Positions 55,801 through 64,000 of a stretch of 64,000 bases of DNA are shown here, in pieces. Each line of letters begins with the position of its first letter. The first letter of the stretch is position 1. Made by a program: the position numbers and the translations under genes. The notes under the pieces were generated by a model. It did not search any database, was not told the origin of the DNA, and worked only from the letters and a program-made list of their open reading frames with translations. The stretch is from Undaria pinnatifida. Lineage: Eukaryota; Sar; Phaeophyceae; Laminariales; Alariaceae. The stretch spans positions 4,866,870 to 4,930,869 of the forward strand of contig JABAKD010000003.1 of the NCBI GenBank assembly GCA_012845835.1. The letters are read 5' to 3'.

Positions 55801-58800
55801 CTCCAGGGCTAACACTTTAGGTAAAAATGGTTCCACACAAACCCAAACAGAAAAACTCCAAAAATGCGGGTGCAGTTCTGAAGAGGCTAAGGCTCTTTAC
55901 AGCCCCTGAAAACACGCAAGCCGTAATTTTGGATCCAAGACTAACGCTTGGCATGTTTGCGACGAAGACTACGGTATACCGTAGTGTTCGGGTACCTCCG
56001 TGTTCATTACCACCGATTTTAGGCCCTGTACGTCACCCTGTACATCACTCAGAAAACACCGAAGGCACTTTTTTTTGTTGCAGCGTAGCTAACACTCAAC
56101 AATGTCATGGCCGGGCATACATTCCACGAAGCCGATAAAACACAAAGTGTTCAAACTCGCAAAATAAAAGAAGGGGTGTAGCCGATGTCACAAGTGTTGG
56201 CTCTGCTCGCCGCTAAAGAATGAGGCCCTCATAATGACCTCCCTAGCATGCCTTGGTATTGCGCGCATCATATGGACAGGTGCAACCGTGGTATCGAACA
56301 GCGAACCTTCTTCAGGAATCCGCCTGATACTGATATGTTGGTCGACGCGTTGGGGCCGCTCTCAAGTCGCAGCGCTTCGTGCACGTCGCCGGGGTCCTGA
56401 CCAGCCAAATGAAGGCAAAACGCCCGAAGCCCCTTGAGCTTCTCCGCCGGAGACAAACCCTTCGCCTTTATGCCTGCGGCGGCCTTGAGAGAGTACAGCG
56501 CAATATCTAGAGGCATCCCGTAAGTCCCAGATTCCGGGCTGGTGCGGCCCCCGTTTGCACCTTCACAAGAATTATCGCAGCAACTCGTAGGTTTGCTTGT
56601 TGTGGCACAGCTGGCCACGCCATCTTGATCAGATGGAACGCTACTAACGCCTCCACCGCTGATGCTGGTACTCCCCACGGCCACAGTGTCAGAGCATGCG
56701 CTCCCGGTGTCGCAAATGTACTCTTCCTTAGCTCCCTTGCTATCTGTCCTATCCCTCCGAGCATCGTCGAGGGCGGAAGATTGTCTCTCGGGACCCGGCG
56801 CGGGCATCGAGAACACGCGAGGGAGAAACACCGACGCCCTGCCGGTGGCCACCACGCACTTCCCTAACGCCTCGGCCAGACCTGGGGCGCTCAAGGGAGG
56901 CGAGTGGTGGGTGGGGGCGCGCGTGTTTGTTGTGCTTCGTTTGGTCTGGCGTTGACAGTTGGAGAGTATTTCGAAAACTGGCGATCACTGGTGACATCGG
57001 CTGAATGACCTCTGATTATAATAGGAATGCCTATTGCTTCGGTGATGTATGTGTGCCTTTGGCCATACACGCAAGCTTTTGCGAGCGTCTGGCGGTGCCA
57101 TTCGTCGTGCCAGACTGCTGTTGCAACATTAAGGTCACGTGGGGTCCCACAGGAAATGAGTAGGAGCTCGTACGGAGGCCTTTCTCGTACATATAAAACT
57201 ACTTAAAGATAGAGTATGGCATCTGCAAACAAGATACACTTACAAGCTGGGCCGACCAAGACGCTCAAAATAGACAAATATCGCTGTGTCCCGCTCAGTT
57301 TATAGAGTACGGACCTGAAAGTTTGACACGCGATTCAGAACAGGCTCGCCGAGACACTACTTGGCGAGCTCAAAACAAAAGAGAAAATCCGTTGACTTTT
57401 CGTCCATTTCATGATCCTGGAAAACGTTTAGCTGGCCGTATGTCGGCAGTTTTTTTTTTTTGAGCTCGCCAAGTACTGTTTTGGTGGGTTCGGTCAAAAT
57501 CACGTGTCAAAATTTCAGGTCCTAACTCCAAAACTTGAGAGGTGCATGGCCAAGTTTCCACCGAAGTGCCTCTGCATACAAATTTACATATAATTCAGGG
57601 ATTCATCCATAACTTTCGAACGAAAGTGACCCATGAAATGAAAAGCATATGTCCCTACTCCTCGTCCCAAGATGTACATGCCCAGAAAAATTAAGCCAGT
57701 TCCATGCACTTTGTATTTCGAGCAATTTTAGAAAAAGCAACACAAACAGATCATGGAAAAAAAATGCTCAAACTAGAAAACGTGAGTGGCAAAAACTTTT
57801 TTCGGCGCCAACTTTGCAGATTCTCAGACTGGAGGGCTTAAAATGACCACCGCATCTAGCTGATTACGAGGATATGCTCAGTTTGCAGTGGGTCACTGTC
57901 GTTCAAAATATATACCCGACTGACGGATTATGAGTTTCTTGGCCGGCCCAGCTTGTACTTAGTCTAAAAGTCTAGAAAAAATGGTGCAAATTATCCAATA
58001 ATACAGAGTTTTTCAGTTTTTTTTAGTCTTTGTTTTTACTCCATGACGTCCTGCCCCTCACGGCAATGAAACATTGCTTGCCTCAGGCTTTCCTTCTACA
58101 ACTCGAGAAGAGTCATAACATCCGCCTGGCGAGCAGCAAGCCTTAGGCGAAAACCATTTTTTCATCGGTGATGTACCCATCGTATTAGGCTCCCGCGCGC
58201 GAATTGAAGTGTTTCAGCGATTTCGGGAGCTTTTGGTGTCGCCGGCTCGCAAGTTCGAAACCACGACATCATCTCGTGAGTCGCTTTTGGCTGCCTACAA
58301 CTGCCGTCTGGCGCACCCGACGTCGTCATACACCCCACCACGAGCGTCCCTCAATTTCGCAGGCCGTGGTTGCCTGTAGGCAGCTGTAGCTGCCCCCTAT
58401 TGAAGTGCACACACGTTCAGTTGGCGGTCGTTTTTGTCTCGTTTTGTGTACCCAAAGTTCCGATCACTGTAGCACCTCAACGTCGAGGTGTGGACCTCTG
58501 CTGAGAACCAGAGGGAAACCAGTCTGAAGAGACTCACAGTGTCTGTGGATGAACTACTCTTGACCCTGGTGTAGCCTAACCCTAAGCCATGAACAAGCCA
58601 AAGTTCTGAATGCAGCGTGTTGACATGGTCATGTGTTTTTCTGTTAGAGTCACCGGAAAACCGGGGACCAGGGAACCCTTGGGTCCCGCCGAGGCCTTAA
58701 CATGAACATGTAGCCTATATCAATAGTTCATGGTAACACGTACAGCGGCACGCCTAACCACACGTAGTAGTAGCGGTGGCACCAGGCAGCAGCACCGACG

Positions 58801-61282
58801 TTCTGCGACTATTCTCTACCTATTTGGGTCAACCCTCTCATTAGCCTTGGCTCTGTTGCACATTTGACGTTTCGTCCCAAGAGTTTTCTGACTAGTCGAT
58901 TTAATATGATGGATTTTTGTATTTGGTGGAAATCCTTGGCCGACATGTGTGTCGTCTTCCTGGGTTACGATGTCTTTCCCTAACAAACACTGCGGGCACG
59001 ACATGTCTTTCTCTATAGCACCAAAGCGGTAACGTCGTGATAGCTAGTAGGCCGCGTCCCGATCTACTCCCCACAATAGACCTATATACGAGGCATGTGT
59101 ATCGTACACAATGGAAAACACCTCGTACCCCTCACCCCTCACCACAAGCGATCTCTGCACCGCTGAATGCGCAGCCAACCACGAGAACCGATTTCCCAGA
59201 ATATCCGTCGGGGTCCCGGTATAGACCGCTGTGCGTAGCCCATCCGGTCCCCACCGCCTCCGTGATCCCTTTCACTTTCTCCGGTGGAGGGAAGTACGGC
59301 CTTACATAAAGTCCTGACGCAATGATGCACTTGTCGAACACTTCTGTCTTCGCCTGAGCTTTCTCGGCGCTTACGTCACCAGCTCCAGAGTTTGAGACGA
59401 AGGTCACCTCCCACTCGCCGGACGCGGACTGTGCCACGTTCGTCACCTCGTGGCCAAACCGCACGTAGCGGACAAGGTCAAGGTGTACAGCGTAGTCCTC
59501 GAGGTACTGCCTCACTTGAGCTTCGTTCACACCAACCACAGAATTGTCAAAGGCAAGAGACAGTAGCAAGCATCGTACATAGTGCGCACGTGAATAGGGA
59601 ACCAAAGAGAACAAAAGGGACGCGCAGTCACCATCGCGGGAAGACGAGTGTTGGCAAAGCTGTCGTAAGCGAGATTCTGCTTGCTACAGCAAGAAAAACA
59701 GGCAGGTTCTACGTACGACATCTTGTTTGGGCTCGACAGGTCATCTCGAAACCATGATTGAGGGGCACGAGAGGACTGTCGTGACTCTCTGTCCTAGGGC
59801 GACGACAAGCACGACGATGATGTGTTCGTGGTGGCCAGCGGGGAACTACGGATATGCGCTACTAGTGCATGATAGATAGTAATTCGTGCACGTCGGTGCA
59901 ACCGCCAAGCCGGAAACATTAGGAGACATGCACAAAACCTACAACATCAGAAACATCAGCATCGCACGGCATTACCAGTATCGTATGGTACCTCAGTACC
60001 GTACCGTACAATCGGTACTGTACCGTGCCATGATTGTTGTACGGTAAAATAAGCAGTACGGTAAGGCATCATCAGTAGTACCGTACGGTATCATCAGTAC
60101 TGCACGGTTCCTACAGTAGTACCGTACGGTGTCACCACTACCCTGCACGGTATAATCAGCACCTTACGGTATCTGCAGTACCGTTCCGTGACATAAATTA
60201 CCGTAAGGTAACATCCGAATTACCGTACAGTACCAGCAGTATTGCTTGGCAACACCATTCATTCAGCATCGTGCCGTACCATACCGCGTGGCCCGCTCAC
60301 CGCAAGAGGGGAACGTGGGAGCCTCTTCAGGCCAGGGGAAGTCTGAAAAGCAGCAGGTGTGCTTGGACAGGTTTGTCTTCATCGACGTCCACACACGCCC
60401 GCCACTGCAACCAAGGGTGGGGGGCACGACGCAATATCCCTTCGGTGGAACAAACAGGAAGAAAGTTATATAGTATCCAAAAACAGATTGCTGCTTCAAC
60501 CATCTGGAGATGTAAGGTGACTTGCACTGGCACTGGGGGCGCTGGATGCCGCTGCATGGAAAAACATGCGTTACGTGAGGTCAACAACAAGTAACCCCGA
60601 ACAGATCTATGCCTGGTACATTGGTGACATGCTTTGCATACCTAGCGCTATATTTGACAGTAGCTGAGTGGTATGTGTCACGCGCAATAACGCGCTGCTA
60701 TCACCAAGAGCGAAGGCGCGAGCGTCAGAATGATTGCTTTCGAACGAGCAAGCGGGTGGGTGGGTGGGCGGGCGGGCGGGCGAGCTGGCGGGCGAACGGG
60801 CGATGGAAGAGGCGGCCCGAGGTCGTCAAGAAATACCGCGCAAACGGACGATCGACGGTCGACGTGACATGCCTCGCATACCCACTGAGCTTAACAGTAC
60901 TAGTGCCGTTGAGTGTACATGGACCACTGGCGTTGCCCGTATGAATGTGATCGACTATCCAGGTAAGGTACAAATGTTACTGGTCGGGCTACTTGCGTGG
61001 CGGCCAATTGTTTCCTTTAGTTTTCAGAGGCGTTCCCCCTTTTCAACTTGCGACACCCTAGTGGATTGTATATCATGGAAATCACACCCCGACGGCGAAC
61101 ACTAAGGACTGTATATACTTACTTTGCCCCGGGTACATTTTATCAACAGTATCGATACACTTTACTGCTTGCTGCTGGTGTACACTTGCAGTATGTCTTT
61201 ACTGTTGGGCCACCTACCTGCCCGTTTTCCACAGCCCCCCGAAGCAAGAGTCTCGCTCATACACCACGGGTTCTAGACCAGC
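43393..61282 (-). CDS. flavin-containing monooxygenase (FMO) family protein, 8 exons, N-terminal exon missing
   Basis: Eight exons join in phase into 678 residues. The seen part starts at AGLEPVVYERDSCFGGLWKT, the strand and 'GG.W' motif that follow the FAD-binding GxGxxG. Next come VWTSMKTNLSKHTCCFSDFP and YLEDYAVHLDLVRYVRF. The FMO-identifying region reads GWATHSGLYRDP and the NADPH site VLVVGCAFSGAEIA. FLPRVF, the 'D.VICCTG' motif and LQARWAARMWSG follow. FMOs use FAD and NADPH to add oxygen to soft N or S centres; many soluble relatives act on other substrates. Odd points are an insertion of over 80 residues after FLPRVF, an Ala in place of the second Gly of the NADPH motif, and a long C-terminal extension. 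The exon with GxGxxG was not found up to 64000. The class is clear; the substrate is not. Confidence 0.92.
44260..44400. repeat. dispersed repeat, GGGAGCC.CCCACTG family, in FMO intron
   Basis: Shares GCACCGGCACCAT, CAAGCGATT, GGCAGTGGTGGCACT, TTCAACCCGCGCTATATGGG and AGCCCTCCACTG with 19860-20115, in the same orientation. Confidence 0.65.
44839..44956 (-). CDS. FMO exon with LQARW motif end
   Basis: 118 bp, phase 2 to 0, with acceptor GATTTGGCACAG and donor GCGACG|GTGGGA. It encodes WAARMWSGAVPPPTAEESKA and NAQPHPQFAT, which joins ELQAR on one side and DYLEIM on the other. Confidence 0.88.
45238..45443 (-). CDS. FMO exon with the CCTG motif
   Basis: 206 bp, phase 0 to 2, with acceptor TTTTCGACAG and donor AGGCGCG|GTGAGA. 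VDHVICCTGLRPKIDFLP is the conserved 'D.VI.ATGY' FMO strand, here with CCTGL; SLAFVGVYRAPYFGVTELQA follows, as in other FMOs. Confidence 0.93.
46790..47025. other. non-repeat block inside the left arm
   Basis: 235 bp with no CATGG units. Contains AAAACCGGC twice (near 46810 and 46973). Possibly an insertion; no inverted ends were seen. Confidence 0.5.
50640..50955. other. non-repeat block inside the right arm
   Basis: About 315 bp without array units, ending in an A-rich stretch (AAAGAAAAAAAATGG). The A-rich end may mark a short retroposed insertion, but this is speculative. Confidence 0.4.
53484..53502. repeat. interstitial telomere-like repeat
   Basis: TTAGGTTAGGGTTAGGGTTA: about three TTAGGG units in an FMO intron. 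Confidence 0.8.
54219..54282 (+). repeat. dispersed repeat 'ACTCCAGCTGTGA', copy 4
   Basis: Diverged copy with AGCTGTGAGTTCGACAAATT, then TCATCTTTACAAGCTGCGTG and ATACACCG. Confidence 0.7.
54614..54706 (-). CDS. FMO exon before the CCTG motif
   Basis: 93 bp, 31 residues, phase 0 to 0, with acceptor GCTTGTTCAG and donor GAACAC|GTGAGG. It encodes VRDGSIDVRPRLVALDVKEH and KAHFSDGTSEH, the 'G.I.V.P.I......V.F.DG' strand pair that always precedes D.VI in FMOs. Confidence 0.9.
55360..55452 (+). repeat. dispersed repeat 'ACTCCAGCTGTGA', copy 5
   Basis: Has ACTCCGTACAGCTGAGAGAT, TCGTCGAAACACATATTTGC and TTTGTGTGATAGTCCGATCG, close to the copy at 34919. Confidence 0.8.
56307..56881 (-). CDS. FMO exon after the NADPH motif, with insertion
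   Basis: 575 bp, phase 1 to 0, with acceptor TTGAGCGCCCCAG. It opens GLAEALGKCVVATGRASVFL and PRVF, continuing GAEIAC of the previous exon. An insertion of over 80 residues rich in S, G, T, D and C follows, then MPLDIALYSLKAAAGIKAKG and GGFLKK at the end. The donor AAGAAG|GTTCGC is weak, but phase and the FMO alignment support it. Confidence 0.85.
56882..59142 (-). other. FMO intron with a foldback element
   Basis: 2.26 kb. Apart from the foldback at 57232-57968, no exon or gene was recognised. The donor is TTGTG|GTGAGG. Confidence 0.6.
57232..57968. mobile_element. foldback (MITE-like) element
   Basis: The outer ends match as inverted repeats: TACAAGCTGGGCCGACCAAG at the left and the reverse complement of GGCCGGCCCAGCTTGTA at the right. 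Inside it, a second inverted pair of about 65 bp occurs at 57313-57375 and 57460-57525 (GGACCTGAAAGTTTGACACG against CGTGTCAAAATTTCAGGTCC). No transposase is encoded. Confidence 0.6.
59143..59520 (-). CDS. FMO exon with NADPH-binding motif
   Basis: 378 bp, phase 1 to 1, with acceptor GGTGTGAACGAAG and donor TTGTG|GTGAGG. It encodes YLEDYAVHLDLVRYVRF, CIIASGLYVRPYFPP, GWATHSGLYRDP, then SGKSVLVVGCAFSGAEIAC. HS.LYR is the FMO-identifying core; the second Gly of GxGxSG is Ala here. Confidence 0.93.
59965..60245. repeat. palindromic TACCGTACGGTA repeat in FMO intron
   Basis: About 12 degenerate copies of GTACCGTACGGTATCATCAG with the self-complementary core TACCGTACGGTA; both strands look alike. 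Confidence 0.85.
60301..60404 (-). CDS. FMO exon with T-N-x-x-K motif
   Basis: 104 bp, phase 2 to 1, with acceptor TTGGTTGCAG and donor CTTGCG|GTGAGC. It encodes GGRVWTSMKTNLSKHTCCFS and DFPWPEEAPTFPS, the '(Y/W).SL.TN..K..M.F.DFP' block of FMOs. Confidence 0.93.
60405..61217 (-). other. FMO intron
   Basis: About 0.8 kb, with a G-rich GGGTGGGTGGGC run on the plus strand near 60755-60785. No exon seen. Confidence 0.55.
61218..61282 (-). CDS. FMO exon with GG.W motif (first one seen)
   Basis: 65 bp, phase 0 to 2, with acceptor CATTTGCATAG and donor GGGCAG|GTAGGT. It encodes AGLEPVVYERDSCFGGLWKT plus one Gly. The E at the end of the V-V-Y-E strand is the residue that typically binds the FAD ribose. 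Confidence 0.88.
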
Positions 61283-62589
61283 CTATGCAAATGGTATGGC
61301 GTAAGCCAGCACCAGGGAAAGGGGGGGGGGGGGGGGACGAGGAGTAGGGGGGGGATGGGAAGCCGGGGGTGGTTCTTCACTAGTGCGGGTCATTAACGCC
61401 TCCTCGCCGCTATGTACGACATACTACCATTACACAGCAGTCGAAAAAGCACAAAAGGCGGCAGTGTAGCAGTAGTGCCTACGTTGATCGTCTTTGTCTT
61501 CACTGTTACTCGATGCCAGGTAGGTACTGTCTCTAACAGGGATATACAATAAGTCGAACCTTACTTGAGTTGGGGGTGGTTAGCAGTTTTTGCGGCAACA
61601 CACTGTGGCGCAGCGTCCCCTGAGTGAAACGCCTCCATTTAAGTTGGAAAACATCTCAAAGTGTGGACATCCCTTTTGGCCTCGTGATGAAAACCACATC
61701 AGCGGATCAGAGGTTATGTTTACGGTAGCAACCACTACGCTCGCTAATATTTCGGCAGAATTGGAGTTTTTGAGCATACATAGTACAATGCACAAAGAAG
61801 GGAATTGCTACACAATGGTTTCCAGCATAACCACGAGCATTCACCAAACCAGAATATAGCGTAAGCTTATTCTTCCACCTTAATTTTGCGCATGTTCGGC
61901 ATTGGAGGTGCGGGTGAAGGACATTTTCACGCCCCTCGAGCGCTCTGGTACGCGATTGCTGGAGAGCATATGAGCATATCCACTTCAACGGACACAAATT
62001 ACGCTTAAACGGGCGGCATAAAGCACACAGCAATAACAGCTTTCAAGTGTTAAAAAAAGTGTTCCTACTGACTGCAGATGTATCTGTCAGCTGTACACTA
62101 TACACCATACCTGGTAGTACACAACACAACACAACACAACACAACGGATTCTTGCTACGGCCTGTGGTCCTTCTGGCATGACAATACGTGGTACGCTTTG
62201 GCGAAAGAGCCCCCCTTGATCCAGCCGTCCTCCGCTTTTATGGAGCGGGTGCTTTTCTATCCTTCGTTCTTGCATGGGCGAGAGGCAGGAGTTACAGCGA
62301 CCGCATTGCTGCGTCGGAAACTCTCAAATATATCAGGGCGAGCGCATAAGGGCATTTAGTTTTTTTTTTGTTTTAGGAAGTACTGCTGTGCCCTGCCGTC
62401 TGCTGTGCGATCTGGTAAAATACGCAGCGCTCGCCTCGGTCTTGATTGTTTGTGTTCATTCAGATGTTGGGTTGTACATAATAATGAGCCATGTGAGCTG
62501 GAAATTAAAAGTGATGGTTAAAGAAAAAAAATGCATACAAGCACAAATTGCATGTTGATGAGGCCACCTGCACTATCTTCATTTTTGGT
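61283..62589. other. presumed upstream FMO intron
   Basis: A search by eye on the minus strand for a GxGxxG exon gave nothing. Contains a poly-G run (61319-61336) and a CACAA pentamer run (62118-62142). Confidence 0.45.
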
Positions 62590-63745
62590 GGAAGCTCGTG
62601 AAAGCTTCCATGGAAGCTTCCATCGCTTCCATGGAAGCTTCCACGGCTTCCACGGAAGTTTCCATCGCTTCCTTGGACGCTTTCATAAGAGTGGTGGAAG
62701 CTTTCATGTGAGCGTGGAAGCTTCCATGTAAGCGATGGAAGCTTCCTTGTGAGCGATGGAAGCTTCCATGCCGTGGAAGCTTCCGTGGAAGTAAACTTTC
62801 TTCCACGGAAACTTTCGTGGAAGTAAATTTTCTTTCATGGAAGCTTTCACCGCCGTAAATTTGCTTCTACCGAAGCTTTCAAACTGGCATAAATTTTCTT
62901 CCACGAAAGTTTTCACGGAAGATTTCGTGGAAGTAAATTGCTTTCACCGAAGCTTTCGCGGAAGAAATTTGCTTCACGGAAGCTTTCACGGAACCTTACC
63001 CTAACCCTAACCTCTAACTCTTCGTGGAAGCTTCCGTGGATAATACTTTTATGGAAGCTTTCGTGGAAGTTACTTCCATGGAAGTTTTCGTGGAAGCTTT
63101 CGTGGAAGCTTTCTACCGAAGCTTTCAACCTGGAGTAAATTTGATTCCACGAAAGCTTTCACGGGAGCATTCACGGCAGCTTTCGTGGAAGTAAATTACT
63201 TCCACCGAAGCTTTCGTAGAAGTAAATTTGCTTCCACGGAAGCTTTCACGGACCCTAACCCTAACCCTAAACCTTCGTGGAATCTTCCGCGGAAGTTACT
63301 TTCATGGAAGGTTTCGTGGAAGTTACTTTCATGGACGCTTTCGTGAAAGATTTTCGTGGAATTTGCTTTCGTGAAAGCTTTCGTGGAAGTTGCTTCCATG
63401 GAAGCTTCCATGAAAGCTTTTCGTGAAATGTGCTTTCGTTGAAGCTTTCGTGGAAGTTGCTTCCATGGAAGCTTTCGTGGAAGTTACTTCCATGGAAGCT
63501 TTCGTGGAAGCAACTTCTATGGGAGCTTTTGTGGAAGTTCGATGGAAGCTTCCGTGCAAGCTTTCGCGGAAGTTACTTCCATGGAAGCTGGAAGCTTCCG
63601 TGGAAGTCATGGAAGCTGGAAGCTTCCGTGGAAGTTAATTCCATGGAAGTTTCCATGGAGGTTTCGCGGAAGCTCCCGTAGAAGTTACTTCCGTGGAAGC
63701 TTCCAATACTTCCATGGAAGCGGTGGAAGCTTCCACGCAAAAAGC
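62590..63745. repeat. array of GGAAGCTTCC/CCATGG palindromic units with telomere-like insertions
   Basis: Words such as GGAAGCTTTCGTGGAAGT, TTCCATGGAAGCTTTC and AAATTTGCTTCCACGGAAGC recur at 15-35 bp steps. Two blocks of CCCTAACCCTAACC-type sequence sit in it (62995-63012 and 63253-63270). AAGCTT and CCATGG make most units self-complementary. Confidence 0.92.
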
Positions 63746-64000
63746 AAGTATTGCAGGGGACCGTATTGGTGAGGACATCATGGATCATGACGGATAGGGG
63801 AAAAGGGATTTGTATCGTATCGCCACGGTTTGTGGCTAGGTTGCTAGTTTTGCGGTGCAGCAATACACAGCTTAGTGCATGCAGTAGTAGGAGTACGGCG
63901 TATACTGGTCCGAAGTTCACGGGGTCGGGATGCGGAGACAATACTGGATATTTGCTGCTGTCAAAAGCGTACAGTTGCAAGTTACTTGGATTTTTGGCGA
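63746..64000. other. right edge
   Basis: A minus-strand frame (63780-63980) is open but without a motif I recognise. The missing FMO N-terminal exon, if present, probably lies farther right. Confidence 0.35.

Noticed and set aside
55827-56138. 103-codon plus-strand frame starting MVPHKPKQKN
   Set aside because: It lies within an FMO intron on the opposite strand and shows no known domain, so it is not reported as a gene.
61283-64000. Search for the FMO FAD-binding GxGxxG exon
   Set aside because: No minus-strand stretch with the motif and a phase-0 donor was found, so no exon is called; it may be beyond the window.
1-64000. tRNA, rRNA or other structured RNA genes
   Set aside because: No A/B-box pair with cloverleaf potential and no rRNA block was noticed by eye. 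A covariance-model scan would be decisive and was not possible here.

Overview
The window is eukaryotic nuclear DNA. Its genes are split into short exons, mostly 36 to 240 bp. The exons are bounded by GT...AG introns, many with GTGAGT/GTGAGG/GTAAGA-type donors and pyrimidine-rich acceptors, and the introns are long (0.3 to 9 kb) and full of repeats. Large repeat-rich introns, a degenerate Ty3/gypsy-type retroelement and short TTAGGG/CCCTAA runs inside introns fit a large-genome alga or other protist. A brown alga or related stramenopile is my best guess, but this is weak inference. I saw no bacterial operon, CRISPR array or convincing tRNA or rRNA.

Layout. (1) 1302-3769, plus strand: the last three exons found of a Strawberry-notch (SBNO) type helicase family protein; its body lies to the left. 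(2) 3770-6850: intergenic tandem repeats. (3) 6858-12206, plus strand: a decayed Ty3/gypsy pol region (protease, RNase H, integrase, C-terminal module) with stops, frameshifts and no reverse transcriptase. Two copies of a ~0.7 kb element lie in opposite orientation, one replacing the reverse transcriptase position (7670-8384) and one beyond the 3' end (13013-13752). (4) 14745-15860: a higher-order tandem repeat. (5) 17187-35956, minus strand: a gene for a La (SSB-type) RNA-binding protein that I reassembled as 15 exons in phase, 596 residues, including an RGG/GRG-rich terminal exon. (6) 36340-37185: a LINE-type reverse transcriptase fragment running into a 42-bp tandem repeat. (7) 37186-43392: intergenic, mainly a GATCT-rich array split by unrelated sequence. 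(8) 43393-61282, minus strand: eight phase-compatible exons of a flavin-containing monooxygenase (FMO), 678 residues in the window; the FAD-binding GxGxxG exon was not found and may lie past position 64000. (9) 62590-63745: an array rich in AAGCTT and CATGG palindromes with telomere-like insertions.

The three host genes (SBNO, La, FMO) have no evident functional link. The most unusual structure is the ~6 kb CATGG-rich array inside a 9.2 kb FMO intron. Its unit flips orientation near 50,370, so much of the intron could fold into a giant imperfect hairpin. I did not find a convincing previously undescribed biochemical system; the novelty here is mostly structural. All exon joins come from phase and motif continuity read by eye and are not transcript-verified.
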